Shown: positions 8,809-20,787, counted from the first letter of the stretch. The stretch: DNA of 64,000 nucleotides from Isoetes taiwanensis (GCA_021234155.1 JAJEKV010000014.1:17890652-17954651); one strand, 5' to 3'. Notes: generated from the letters alone by a model not told the origin. Made by a program: numbers and translations.

Positions 8809-10258
8809 TGTGATGTCCCCTACTCATATACGGTGCACTCACCGTATACAAACAGGAGTTCATCCTCCATACCAGCTCCATGCTAATACAGGGCCCTCCT
8901 CGTGTCACTGCAACCTTGATGAGTTCCAGTGGGAAGAATGAAGGGGTCATTTTACCATGTCTCCCTTCAGGGCCTACCTAGCTGCGGAAGCGTAAACATA
9001 CATGTAAGTACAAATACATCAACATCACATGACCATCATGTAGGATGGCTCACCACATATCTGCATAGACAGAGATCAGCACATCACATATGGAGATCCT
9101 ACCCAAGGCTCAGACTCAAGGGAATGACTCGACGGCTTGGGCCTCCGTAAAAGTCATTGCTGAATTCATGGCAATGGATTTGGCCGGGTAATAGAACATG
9201 GCTTGGGAGTCCACTCCATCCGCCCCTCCCCGTGTACACTTTGCGTAGTAGGTTGAAAAGTGTTGGGACTGACCCATCAGAGTGAGTCCACGGATGCATA
9301 GCCAAAGGGGCTACTCCCGGGTTGCATCTCCCCATTCAGAGATAGCAGTAGGGATCACTCCCTCCGCAGGCTAGCATGTCGACTCAAGGTGACTAGAGGG
9401 CCACCGCCTGCATTTCGACTTGTTCTCCCATGGAAGGTGTCCACCACCCCAAGAGTGTCGAACCCATGCAAAGCCCTCACGCAGTGGCAGAGCATTAGGT
9501 CTAGTGCACAATAGTCCCCGATAGACTTTACTACCAGAGGGAAGTGATCATGAGTCAGGACATGAACCTCCTTGTAAGCCAGTCTGGCCCCTTCACCCAC
9601 AACCAGGTGTGGCTCTTGTATACAGGCCTAATAATGCATTAAAGAGGGTTAGCTAGGAGCATCATACTACTAGGCTTTTAAGGCCTCTACCCCCCTTCCC
9701 AATACAATGAGTCCACAGAGATCATCATCACATACATATCATAGAAGAACTAAAGAATAAGATTTAATCTAACTCACAGAGATGGTTCTTTAGTTATGAC
9801 TTGGTATCTAGAGATCTAGATGGCTGCTATGGGCAATTCAATAGGCTAAACCTGCTTATTCTAAGTCTGGGAGGTGGATTAGACTATTGAATTGGCAAAA
9901 TACCTGATCCCTGGCTCGCTCCTCCTGCTCTGAACGCATTCATGCTGCAGAACTGCTTGACGATGAAGCTAGAAAGGGAAGCTGATGAGCTAGACTGCTC
10001 AGACAGACTTTGGGAGGCGAGATTGGCTCTTGGAGCAAGCAAAACAGAGCTCTAGAAGGCTGAGGACAAAAATGGAAAGTTAGGGTTTCCTATACTTATA
10101 TAGACTAAGGGTTAGGGCTAGGGTTTCCATTTCTCCCTTGAGCATGTGGGACAAATGGGTGTGGCCCACTTGCCTTTATTAGTTAATTGGCCCTAAAGTG
10201 TACACATGGATAAATGTGTGCACATGAATAAATGTACACATGAATAAATGTGCACACA
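8809..10258 (-). mobile_element. 5' LTR of a - strand LTR retrotransposon
   Basis: The inner edge is firm: on - it ends in CACA at 8809, next to the primer-binding site. The outer edge is uncertain. A TGTGTGCACATTT start at 10258 would give TGTG...CACA ends and about 1.45 kb. A promoter-like CTATATAAG on - lies near 10,100, inside the proposed LTR. Short repeats of the form AAATGTRCACATGAAT fill 10,205-10,258. No gag, protease, reverse transcriptase or integrase reading is seen to its left; the next coding sequences are the histone-like genes. It is therefore either a non-autonomous element carrying them or an LTR fragment that landed beside them. No second LTR is in the window. Confidence 0.6.
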
Positions 10259-10610
10259 CTTGCAAGTTGCCCCCTAGGGTGCTACTTGCTTGGCTACCCG
10301 CCAGCGTGCACGTCAATCGGGATGGCGTGTAATGCTGCGGGCCGGCAAGATAAAGATATCGCCCCGAGACCGTATATCGCGGTCTTTAACGCCACATTCA
10401 TGGGGCACAATCTCTTGTTTGAGGAGAGATTTCATCATGTAACTAGTGGCATTCAATTCTGACTCTATTACGGTTCAATCAGCAAGAAGTGGCAAAAAAA
10501 CAGAAGAGGTGATTATTTTTCTAATTCGGGAAGAGGGACAATGACGTGGCATAAAATTTAAAATACTCGACACTCATGATTTCGCACTCCCGCAATCTCC
10601 GCTTCTCTAT

Positions 10611-10684
10611 CCAGTTGGATGCTGCCTAGTGGCGTGACGTTAAAATACTATCTACCTACCTACCTACCTACCTATCTATCTATG
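10611..10684 (+). repeat. SINE-like 3' end with (CTAY)n tail, copy A
   Basis: CCAGTTGGATGCTGCCTAGT and then GGCGTGACGTTAAAA lead into a CTAC/CTAT microsatellite. The same block plus tail recurs at 29,252-29,305 with different DNA on its left, as expected for the 3' end of a retroposed element. A weaker relative is at 11,258-11,310. Confidence 0.6.
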
Positions 10685-11877
10685 CACCACCCCATTCTAC
10701 CACAAAGAATGTACAAAAATGTGGCGTCAAAATGCGCGTTTTTGATACACTACAGTGTGCTTTAACCCAATTTCCCTAGATTCCTTGTTTCCAGCGAAAA
10801 AGACAATTGTATGGAATATAGATTCTCCTAAGCAAATCACGACGATTCGCTTACAAGAATCCTTCCGGGATGCGTGGTTAAACTGGGGGGGCCAATTTCA
10901 GCACCGTCTTTTATCTATTTGTTTTTATAATAAAAAATCCCAATATAGCAATTTGCTTAATTAAGTTCCCAATAGCTTGTTGTTAGTTGGTAATTTTAAC
11001 GTCATACCACATCGGCAATATCCCTTAGGCCATATGAGGATTCAATCTTAGCACACTACACAATAATGGGACCACCAACTTCGTGTTGGACAAACGTCCT
11101 TGAAAGCTACAAATCTCAGGACCACATAACACAAAGTGTTGACCTCAATATACACACGCCAACAAATGAATACAGCACAAAAAAACAGGGACCACAACAC
11201 CTGCGGCCACAAATCCTCCACGTGCCGGCAGTTCTTACACAAGGGGCCTATTTATGGGGTTTATCTAGTGGGGTGTTAAAAACTCTATCTATCTATCTAT
11301 CCATCCATGCTAGTCTGGTGTTTCTTACTTTTCTTTTCAAATTTACTTATTACATTACCATAAATTTGATCATTGATAGAAAGCCAGAGAATCCATCTTT
11401 ATTAGGAACTCCATTTTCTAAAGGCAATAGATTATGCATGTAAATAGATCCCTAAAGTGCGGACAAACGCATATAATCAAGATCTAATTCTCTAAAATCA
11501 TATACTATGCATGTAAATAGCACGCTAAAGTGCGAGAAATACGTTGTATCTATTCACAAGTTCTAAGGTGGGGGTGCATGTTGACTAAAGTATATGTTAT
11601 ATTGGTTGAAAGTACATAAGATAGACAGATAGCTAGATAGGTTTTTTCTTACACAAAGGGGACCTACTTAAGGGGCTTGGGGATATGGATAAGTTCCATG
11701 CAAGGGATTTGCATGACTTACAAAGGACAAAGGAAGGAAGAAGCTCAAGAAGAAGAAGACAATTTTTAAGATAGTGCACATTAGGTTTCAATCAAGTTAT
11801 TAATTTTTTATTTTTTTTATTTCTAGTATTTTAGGTTTTTCGCTGAGATTGATTTAAAAGGGAATGCAAGGGAAAGG
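10685..11877. other. Noncoding DNA upstream of the cryptochrome gene
   Basis: No supported gene. A decayed 75-bp tandem repeat is seen: TATGCATGTAAATAG followed by CTAAAGTGCG at about 11,432 and 11,507. A (CTAT)n run at 11,282-11,304 faces a GATA-rich run at 11,617-11,641, with similar ACACAAAGGGGRCCTA text beside both. Confidence 0.5.
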
Positions 11878-11935
11878 CCAATCAGAATGGAGGAAAAGAT
11901 ACAGAGCTATAAATATCGAAGATCGGACCCACGTG
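11878..11935 (+). promoter_or_regulatory. Candidate cryptochrome promoter: CCAAT, TATA, G-box
   Basis: CCAAT at 11878, CTATAAATA at 11908 and a G-box CACGTG at 11930 lie 410-465 bp before the cryptochrome ATG. CCAAT-to-TATA spacing is plausible. The G-box would fall at or just after the start of transcription; G-boxes bind light-signalling bHLH and bZIP factors in plants. Confidence 0.45.
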
Positions 11936-12342
11936 ATGGCGGTCCTCTTTTTCAGGTCCAGGCCGTTTATCTCTTGCAATGGGGGATCAGATCCGGGAAC
12001 CATAGCCGATCTAGGCATGCCGGAATGGGGGCAGGGGAGGCTCTTCTGTCCGATTTAGAAGCTTTGTTTGGCCGTCGTAATCTGCATCCATGTTTGAAAA
12101 AGGAGGCTGCCATGGTCTGTATTTTCTGACGTTTTAGACACTTCTAACTTTAGAAATGGCCTACTGCCACAGTAATCTGTTCGTGGTTTCTTCAGTTTCT
12201 CTTATCCCCCCACAAGTTTACTCCAGCTCATTGATCCATGATTGTTAATCTCCTCACTGTTTCTGTTAGAATCCTTGTAAACTCTGCCTGTTTGCGGCGA
12301 TTTACATCAACATCTCTAGATCCGAAGTTCTGAGCCCATTAT

Positions 12343-15300
12343 ATGGAGCCTATTATAGTTTGGTTCCGGAGGGATTTAAGACTAGAAGATAATCCGGCGC
12401 TCGTAGCCGCAGCAAGATTGGGGCCAATAATTCCTCTGTTCATATGGTGCCCAGAAGAAGAAGGACAATTTCAGCCTGGCCGTCTGTCTAGATGGTGGTT
12501 GAAGCAGAGTTTGCTCCATCTAAATGATTCCCTAGTCAGTCTAGGAGCGCCTTTGATTGCGAGAAATTCTTTAGATAGTCTCACTACGCTTCTCGAAATT
12601 GCAGCTAGAACTGGGGCAAAACAAGTGTTTTACAATCATCTCTATGGTAAAGATTTCTGGTTTTTAAGTTGAAAAAATAATGAAAATATCTTTGAGTTTC
12701 TGGCAATCTGACATTCAGAACCTAGTGCAGAAAAATAATTCGGGTTTGCGTTTCTGCAGATCCGATTTCGCTTGTTCGTGATCAAAGGATAAGGAAAGGG
12801 TTGATGGAGAATGGTTTAACTGTGCACTCTTTCAACGGAGATCTGTTATATGAACCATGGGAAGTATATGACGAGAACGGCCAAGCCTTCACCACTTTCG
12901 ATGCATACTGGGAAAAGTGTTTAACGATGCCATATGAGCCTGACGCCCCTCTCTTGCCTCCATTTCGTTTGATACCCTTCTCAGGTAAGTGTAAGTTTTT
13001 CCTTAGCAAAACAAATATCCTATCAGAGTACTAGACAGGTTAAATTTGCAGGAAACCTAGAAAGCTCATCTCCGACGAATTTGGGGCTTGAAAATCTGTC
13101 AGAAATTAGCAGCAATGCTCTACTATCCCGCACATGGGCACCTGGCTGGAGCAACGCAGATGCAGCATTGGAAACGTTTTTATCAGGCCCATTGATAAAT
13201 TATGCCACCAACAGAAAAAAAACAGACAGCACTACTACATCCTTGCTTTCATCCCATTTGCATTTTGGAGAGATAAGTATAAGAAAAGTGTTCCACTCAG
13301 TTCGAAGAAAACAAATTACCTGGATAAAAGATGGGAGAGAAGATGGGCAACAAAGTGTGAAGTATTTTCTAAGAGCAATAGGATTCAGGGAGTACTCCAG
13401 ATATCTCTCTTTCACATTTCCTTTTACTCATGAGCGTCCACTTCTTGCAAATCTGAAATCATTTCCATGGAGAAACGATGACAGTTTTTTCAAGGCTTGG
13501 AGGCAAGGCAGAACTGGCTACCCACTTGTTGATGCTGGAATGCGTGAACTTTGGGCTACTGGGTGGTTGCATAACAGGATTAGGGTAGTGGTCTCTAGCT
13601 TCTGTGTCAAATTTCTTCAGCTTCCTTGGAGATGGGGTATGAAATATTTCTGGGATACCCTTTTAGATGCAGACCTAGAAAGTGATGTGCTTGGCTGGCA
13701 ATATATTTCTGGCTCTTTGCCCGATGGACATGAACTGGATCGAATAAGCAATCCCAAGGTAAGATCTACTGCTCAGCGTTTAGCTATATCACATTAATTC
13801 AGTGTTCACTGTTGTTCCTCTGTGTTTTAGCTTTGCCAAAGGGACAATTTTTTACTCAAAATGGCTATGTATATGTAGACTCCTTAGAATATCATGCTTG
13901 TTTTACAGTTGGCATGAGTTTTAAATGAGTATTTGATGTTCATGTTTCAACTTAATTGTAGAAAATTCACAAGGATTTGTTACTTCAATTTGGACGTATT
14001 ACCATTGTAAAGAGCAGCATAGAATGAGAATGGTGCAAATATTATAGATTTTTACCATGTTTGTTATGCAGGATGAAGGTTATGAGATTGATCCAACTGG
14101 AGAATATGTGAGGAAATGGCTGCCAGAATTATCCAGGCTACCTACAGAATGGATACATCATCCATGGGATGCCCCCCCTGTAGTCCTTCAATCTGCAGGA
14201 GTTGAGCTAGGTTGTAATTACCCGAGACCTATTGTTGAGCTTGCTACAGCCAAAGAGCGTTTGCAGCTGGCCTTGGAAGAAATGTGGCGGAGAGATGTAC
14301 TCCTAAAATCCTCTAGAGCTGCTGCTGAGAATGAGGAAGAAGTCTGTGACACAGAAGAAATAATATCTGGTACAGGTGGTCCTTTGCATCAAAAGATGGA
14401 TGTGCATAAAGCATATTTAAAGGGCAAGAGAATTCCTTGCGCCAGCACTACAAGGGACCAGCTGGTGCCAGTTTTGTCAAAGCACAAGCAACAGGCTGGA
14501 CCGTCAAAGTTTCCCCAACAAAGGGTTGATCCAACAGGTATTGTTCATTCGTCTGGATCGGGTAGAAGTCTATGCATGCAGGAGTCTGATTTAATGGAAC
14601 AGATTCCTGTTGAGGTGGAAAGCTGCTCTGTGGCAAACTCTTCAACATCTCCCACGCTGAGCTCTGCTAGAGGGTCCACAGAGGTAAGTTCTACATGCTG
14701 CTATGTCTCCTTGGAAGGGTGTAGTTTTGTTTCTTGTGTTTACTAGTTTGTGTTTGACAGGAGGCGAATTCTGCCAAGAAGAGAGGCAGGATTATGAGAT
14801 AGATCCTCATCAAAGTAGCTGTTGCAAACGGCAGCTTTATGCCAGAGCTATTAGACCCGCTCATCTACCTACTTGGTGATTTTGTTACTCCAAGCCCAGT
14901 AGGATAGCTGTACATTCTATGAGTGGAGTGTTTTGTTTGGCTTGTATGACAATGTCAAGAGAAAGTATTACATTCATCCATGAGGGCTATGCTGGCCATC
15001 TGTAAATTCTTACTTATGAAGTGATTGTGACTGGACCTTGGTAAAACTTTAGCTTTAGCAGCTTCGAAAGCTGAAAGTCTGTTAACATCTTAACTTTTAG
15101 GCTTTGTCCTCGGCCTTTTTTAGTTTCAAGGAAGCATTGGACCCGTGTATCATAAACTCTAAAACCTAAAAAGTACCTAGTAAACGCTTGCTCATCCTTG
15201 CCGCGCATAAGTTGGGATGCAGCTTAAAGACTTCAGGTTATTGTTTGTGGATTGTTGGATACACTCTTAAACTTCATTAATATTCATAATATTGATGACA

Positions 15301-16717
15301 TTGAGTTGGAAAGAACTAAAAACGTAACAAGACAAGAAATGAACTCCTTTACGGGTGTCAAGATTTGATTCAACTCATCTCATGGTCCCTTGATTTGGTT
15401 CCACTCATCTCATGGGCACCTAAACGTTTAGATGCAAGCATAAACAAATGGGTGCCCTAAGCATTAATGTTTGAAATCGAACTTGGCTACTATGTTTTGA
15501 CGAGAGGGGCAACTTGATTTTTTTGGGTTGCCCCTAAGCGGGCAAACCCTTGTCCATGTGGGTTTGTGGCATATTCTAGGGATATACCATTATATGCTTA
15601 GAATATGCCCATAACTGCTCCAAACCCATTATTGACTGTAAATTGGCGGTCATTTCTATTGCTGGGCAGCCACTCTGGAAACTGGCTAACTGGTGTTCTG
15701 GTGATAGTCGCTCAGGCTGTAGCTCCAGCTTCTTTCTAGGTCCTTAGCTCCAGCTTCTTTCTAGGTCCTTAACTGCACAAAGACTGCTCAGCTAGCTGCA
15801 CCCTTGGGGTCTTGGGCTCAGATCAAGATCAATTCAAAAAAAAAAAGAGCCCATCTCAGTTCTACAGACATATTTTGTGATGGTTGTAGATTTTTCCCTG
15901 TCTATCAAGGCTCAAGACAATGGAAAGGAGCGAGCCCAAGAAACATCGTGTATTCGAGCTGGCTCAAATCCGGTGATAGATATGGCGCCAAGTCTACCTT
16001 CCTCTTGCTGGACTTGCTCTCATTACTCATGTCGTTTCTTACATTATTGGAGCCTGCAGTTGACTGTCACATGTTGAACCCATGGTGCCCACCATGATTC
16101 TATCTATAGCTTTTGCTAGCTTTACAACGACCTTGTGAATACAAAAACGGGGACCCTGGACATGATTGCTGGTGCACATCGAATCTAGCTTCTATTCAAT
16201 GTTGTTATTGTGAAATAATTTTAATCATAAAATGCATTTCCCTATCTTAAAATCATCAGTTCTTTGAGAAGGTAAATCGACATCTATTTTTATGCACTCA
16301 ATCACAAATTTTTGTTCCTTGAACATCAGTTTGCAGGAATGGATTCCAGAGCATTGTATGCGCATGGGTAAGCATTTCTGCCAGCTTTTAATTTGTTGAA
16401 TATTCTCTTGTCGGAAGATATGTTAGGTGAACAGAATGCTATTTTCTAAAGGCAGTAGCGATGATTAAAATCAAAACGATGCAGGTCCTATGGAAGTAAC
16501 TATTCCAGCTCTGGACACAAACCCAAATGCAAATTTTCAAAAGCAGAGACCATTCAACTGTGCCTGTACCTTGCGCATCGCGCCATCAGGCCAATGCAGT
16601 GCCAGGATTGAAGATGATGGTCTCGAGAGATCCAGTGTTGAGGATGAAGAACGAGTAGATAGCGAAAATGAGGCATCTAGCACAGAACCATCTTCAGGAA
16701 ATGGCGATGTACGCTAG
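12343..16717 (+). CDS. CRY: Plant cryptochrome, blue-light receptor, six exons
   Basis: This flavoprotein photoreceptor binds FAD and signals in the nucleus through its C-terminal tail. Proposed exons: 12343-12646, 12760-12984, 13052-13758, 14072-14683, 16337-16367 and 16485-16717. All have GT-AG borders and matching phases, giving 703 codons plus TAG. The photolyase-like N-domain starts IIVWFRRDLRLEDNPAL. Next come PGRLSRWWLKQSL, LYEPWEVYDENG, HLHFGEISIRKVF and the FAD-pocket stretch with WRQGRTGYPLVDAGMREL, then PWRWGMKYFWDTLLDADLES. The tail has the plant DAS signature: DQLVP in exon 4, an acidic stretch IEDDGLE...VEDEERVDSE and SSTEPSSG in exon 6. Length suits the plant CRY family. Intron 4 (1.65 kb) carries a dispersed repeat. 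No stops or frameshifts are seen. CRY1 versus CRY2 class cannot be told from the window. Confidence 0.93.
14761..14802 (+). other. Possible alternative cryptochrome terminal exon
   Basis: TTTGACAG at 14753-14760 is a good acceptor. In phase with exon 4 it would add EANSAKKRGRIMR and stop. This would replace the acidic/serine tail with a short basic one, like a weak nuclear localisation signal. Use of this exon cannot be judged from sequence alone. Confidence 0.3.
15521..15662 (+). repeat. Dispersed 142-bp repeat, copy 1 (cryptochrome intron 4)
   Basis: Begins TTTTGGGTTGCCCCTAAG, continues GCAAACCCTTGT and ATATGCTTAGAATATGC, and ends near CTATTGCTGGG. It aligns along its whole length with 17,381-17,521, downstream of the gene. 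Confidence 0.75.
15721..15770. repeat. 25-bp perfect tandem duplication
   Basis: AGCTCCAGCTTCTTTCTAGG plus TCCTT occurs twice without change in cryptochrome intron 4, so it is a recent duplication. Confidence 0.9.
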
Positions 16718-17859
16718 AGGATCTCTTTCTTCATGTTTTCTTGTGGCTCAGAGATCAGGGGATTGATAAGACGATCGATGCTGGTGAAGTAAGTAGGATT
16801 TTCTGCTCAAACATACAATGTTCCTGTTCTACTAAATGCCTTTGGTTCAAAGACATATGAGAGCAATTCTAGGTCCCAAGCATTTGCTGATCAAGTGATC
16901 AGCATGTTTGCTCATACATTTCTATAGGAAACGGATACCAATCCTAGCTTTGATGTAGGCTTTAATGAAAGACCATAATATCAAAAGTTTAAGACAAAAA
17001 TCCAATTATACATATGCTTTTGCTTCTTTTTATTGCCAAACAGGAGGTTCTTGCAAAATATCACAAGCTTTGCTCATATTCTTGGCATTACGACACTTTG
17101 ACCTTTTACTCATTCTTGGCAGGTATACAATAGGTATGTCGCAATGGATAATGATCATTTGAAAAGCATGCGAGATATTTTTTGTAGCAGACTACCTTCT
17201 GAAACTTTATAGGTTTTTCTTGTCTCTAAGATTCAGAACCCAAGCACAAAAGATATTATAGAAGAGCTCTCATATATCTTTGCTCTCAGTGCTCCAGTCC
17301 GTCTTTATTACATGTGTTCATCAACAGGATTAGTTGACATCATAAGCACTGCCACAACCATATTTTTATGGAGGTATTCTTTTTGGGTTGCCCCTAAGGG
17401 GCAAACCCTTGTTTATATGGGTTTATGGCATATCCAAGTATATGCCAGCATATGCTTAGAATATGCTGGTGACTGCTCCAAACTGGCTGTTGCCAGTAAA
17501 TTCTCGGTCACCACCATTGCTAATCGAGGTCGTTTGTCGATGTTCACACCGTGTAACCGGCTGCCAAGAATGGTCTGTGATAAATTTGTTGATAGTGGCA
17601 TGTGGTGCCGAGTCCGCCAGGTATCTGGATTCGATTACTAAGAAATAGAAATGGGAAATAGGTATCAATGGACGAGTTCTGCCTTCTCTCTTGTTGTTCT
17701 GGCATGGACCTAGACATCCTCCAAATCCAGAATGTTCTGCAAAGCACAGGAAGTCAATGCACCTTTTTTTCTTAATCGTCAAAGAGGTAGCTTGTAACTG
17801 AGATAACTGAGATTTGGATTTGATATTACTCGGCTTGATAACACGTAAAAGCATGCTCC
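16718..17859. other. Cryptochrome 3' flank and noncoding DNA
   Basis: No supported gene. It should contain the cryptochrome 3' UTR. The second copy of the 142-bp dispersed repeat lies here. Confidence 0.5.
17381..17521 (+). repeat. Dispersed 141-bp repeat, copy 2
   Basis: Same start and landmarks as 15,521-15,662. It is more palindromic in the middle (ATATGCCAGCATATGC). Both copies are on +. It could be a small non-autonomous element; target duplications are not clear. Confidence 0.75.
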
Positions 17860-18505
17860 TTTTATAGTAGACAGTAGTCTAGTTGACATGTATGCAAAGT
17901 GTGCAAGTATAAAGGATGCTCATCAAGTGTTTGATAAGATGCTTCTCCAAGACACGGTCTCATGGAGTATTATGATTGCAGGATATGCTCAGAATGGATA
18001 TGAGAAAACGGCATTGAAACTCTTTCAAAGAAATGCATATCTTTGAATGTGGATGCGCACAAGGTTACTTTTATCAAAGATTTTAAATTCCTGTCCCAAC
18101 ATTCACTCCCGGAGTCGGGAAAGATATCCATGCTCGTATTCTTCTTGAGAATAAGTTATTGCCGGTCACAATACACAGCACCCTCATTGATATGTATTGC
18201 GAATGCGGAAGCATTGAAGAAGCATGTGAATTATTTAATAATAGCTGCATGAAAGATGATGTGTCCTGTAGTGCAATGGTTGTGGGATACACACAGCTGT
18301 GTTTTTATAAGGAGGCTCTTGAACTGTTCAAGCAAATGAAGCTGCAGGGTGTGGAAGTAAGTGTGATCAGTTATCCCAGTCTTCTGGGATCTTGTGGCAG
18401 CATGGCATCTCTGGAGCAAGGGAAGTGGATTCATTCAGACATTTTGAAAAGTGGATCCATCCTCATGAGCTCCAAGCTATGGCTCAGGCATCAAATGAAG
18501 AGGTA
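17860..18505 (+). pseudogene. PPR protein pseudogene, N-terminal part
   Basis: Plant PPR proteins bind organellar RNA through tandem helix-turn-helix repeats of about 35 residues. Seen here in shifting frames: LVDMYAKCASIKDAHQVFDK, then DTVSWSIMIAGYAQNG, then LIDMYCECGSIEEACELF and YKEALELFKQMKLQGVE, then GSMASLEQGKWIHSDILKSG. The VSW/AGYAQNG and IDMYxxCG pattern marks the P-L-S class. Frameshifts near 18,045 and 18,150 break it. The reading stops near 18,505 and resumes at about 19,720 after a P450-reductase fragment. Confidence 0.85.
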
Positions 18506-18779
18506 GGTCTAATTTCGTATCCGCTCTGGTTGTATAACATATTCTGCTCATAAGACACATTTCTCTGGGAGGTTAATTCAAACCTGTCAGATTTAAATTC
18601 TCAAGCTTGCTTGTTAATGTTATTGTTCTACATTATCTTTGTCTCATAAAAGATGTCCCCTGAAAAAATGCTTTCAAATCAGCAATATGAACATTGTCAT
18701 TCGAAAGTAAGTGACTCCGGATGTTTTGGCAAGGCTGTTCCTTATGGAAGTAATGTGGCGTCTTTAATTTGCAGGTTGC

Positions 18780-19681
18780 TATAACAATTGGCAAGGCCCT
18801 CGAGAATCAAGGTATCAGTTATATAGTGAAGATGAGTTGAAATGTTTTTTCAAGGCTAAATTGGTTTCGTTAGGTGCCAAGAGGCTTGTACCCTGTGGGC
18901 TTGGGGACGATGACCAATGCATTGAAGATGCCATTCTAACTGGTATTGTCATGGCTAATACGCATTAATCTTTAGTTTCAGAATAAATGCTTATAGTCAT
19001 TGTCCAGGCAGAACAATTGTGGCCAGAATTGGATGTTTTGTTATGCAATGTGGATGATGAGCCAATTACTGCTTATACAGCTACTATTTCTCGATACCGT
19101 ATTGTGATGCATGAAAAATGCATGGAGAGATTTGAAGGAAAAGACGAGCATGCAGAAACCACACATGACATAAGTCATCCTTGCAGGTAGTTTCTTAGTC
19201 TTTGCAGTTCTCATATGTCTCTGTCAAAGAGGCCACTGAAACATTTGCTGCTATAGAGTACATGTTAGAATCTGAAGAGAACTTCATTCTAACCAGTCCG
19301 ATTGATGGTGTGCCCATTTAGAATTCGACATTTCTAACACGAGCATAAAGTCAGAGGCTTAGATTTTAGATGTCCATGCACATGCTCCTTTTTTGAAATG
19401 TATGGTTCCACTTCTAACTCCTGATCGATGCTATGCCATTTATTCAGATATACATACAACAGGAGACCATGTTGGAGTGTTTGCCAAAAACCATATTGAA
19501 GTGGTTGAAGAAGCAACAAAGCTTCTCGGTCATTCTCTTAATATTTTCTATTCATTGTGATGCAGAAGATGGGTCTCCATTAACAGGCGCAGTAACTCCC
19601 TCCTTCCTCCCTTTCCTGGCCCTTGTATCCTTCAAACAGCCTTGTCTTGCTACACTGACTTGCTAAATCCTCCTCGCAAGG
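18780..19681 (+). pseudogene. NADPH-cytochrome P450 reductase fragment inside the PPR pseudogene
   Basis: P450 reductase passes electrons from NADPH via FAD and FMN to ER P450 enzymes. Three stretches match the middle of the plant enzyme. One is GAKRLVPCGLGDDDQCIED at the end of the FMN domain, near 18,875-18,935. The second is EQLWPELDVLL to DISHPCR (19,008-19,190). The third is GDHVGVFAKNHIEVVEEATK, then [30 protein letters not shown] (19,465-19,680), in the connecting/FAD domain. Introns appear retained: a donor-like GTATGC follows LNPPRK at 19,681. Several frameshifts and lost exons show it is dead. The FMN start and the NADPH domain are absent. Confidence 0.82.
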
Positions 19682-20787
19682 TATGCATTATGCTTATCTG
19701 CATTGACAATGGGGCAGCTACTATAGCAATAATGTGTTTGTCCAAAATGCCTATACCAGATCTTGCATCGTGGAATGTGATAATTGCAGGATATATAAAT
19801 CAACAAGATGCTAAGAATGCACTTAGTTTTTTGCCAAAATGCAGCTTGATGGTGTAAAACCAGATAACTTCACCTTTGTCAGCATTCTTGGAATATGTTC
19901 TGTTGCTGCATCTCTGGAAAAAGGCAGATGGATGCATGCAAATGTTCAAAAAGGCTGTTTCGAAATAAGTAACTTTGTTGGAAATGCTTTGATTGACATG
20001 TATGCTATGACTGGGAGTTTGAAGAATGCTCAACAGGTGTTCGATAAGTTGCTTGTTCAGGATGTTGTCTCTTGGAGTGTGATGATTTGTGGGTATGCCC
20101 AAGATCGCCAATCTTCAAATGCTTTGGCTATGTTCAAAGAAATGCAGCATGAATGTGTGAAACCGAACAAAATTACGTTCTTTAACATTGTCAATGCATG
20201 TGGTGCAATTGCTGCACTTGAACATGGTAAATGGGCTCATTCCCACATTTAACCAAGACCTTTTAGTGAACAATACATTAATTAACTGACATGTATGGTA
20301 AATGTGGAAGGATGGAAGTTGCCCAGAACCTGTTTGACATAATGATCGCAAGGAATATCGTATCGTGGAATGCAATGATTTCAGGATTTGCGCAGCATGG
20401 CTCTGGCATAGAAGCAATTCTACTTTATAAAGATTTTAGGATTTGCGCAGCATGGCTCTGGCATAGAAGCAATTCTACTTTATAATAGGATGCTACAGGA
20501 AGGAACAGATGCAGATGAGATACATCTGTTTTGTCTGCATGTCGTCATGCATCTCCTTGATGGTCGTTGTTTCCATTTTCTTCTAATGAGTGAATGCCAT
20601 GGTATTGTACAAATAGACCATCATTACGCATGTCTTAGTGATCTGCTTGGACACGGGCTTAAGGAGATTGTAAATGGATTGGCATTCATCCCTAGTCTAG
20701 AAGAATGGCAGTATCTTCTTGGTGCATGTCCAATATATGGAAGTCTGGAAGTAGCAGAATACATTATACAAAAGGCCTTTGTTGCTT
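19682..20787 (+). pseudogene. PPR protein pseudogene, C-terminal part
   Basis: PPR reading resumes with [20 protein letters not shown], then KPDNFTFVSILGICSVAASL, GNALIDMYAMTGSLKNAQQV, VSWSVMICGYAQDRQSSNAL, KPNKITFFNIVNACGAIAAL, INMYGKCGRMEVAQNLFD and NIVSWNAMISGFAQHGSG. It ends with E-motif-like sequence (HHYACLSDLLGH, EEWQYLLGACPIYGSLEVAE) and a stop at 20,787. A frame break falls near 19,840, stops lie at 20,250 and 20,286, and a 55-bp duplication is present. No DYW deaminase domain follows. With 17,860-18,505 this would make one long P-L-S PPR gene. Confidence 0.85.
20383..20485 (+). repeat. 55-bp tandem duplication in the PPR pseudogene
   Basis: The block starting AGGATTTGCGCAGCATGG repeats after exactly 55 bp, ending CTACTTTATAA both times. 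It shifts the reading frame. The copies look identical, so this is recent relative to the decay. Confidence 0.9.
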
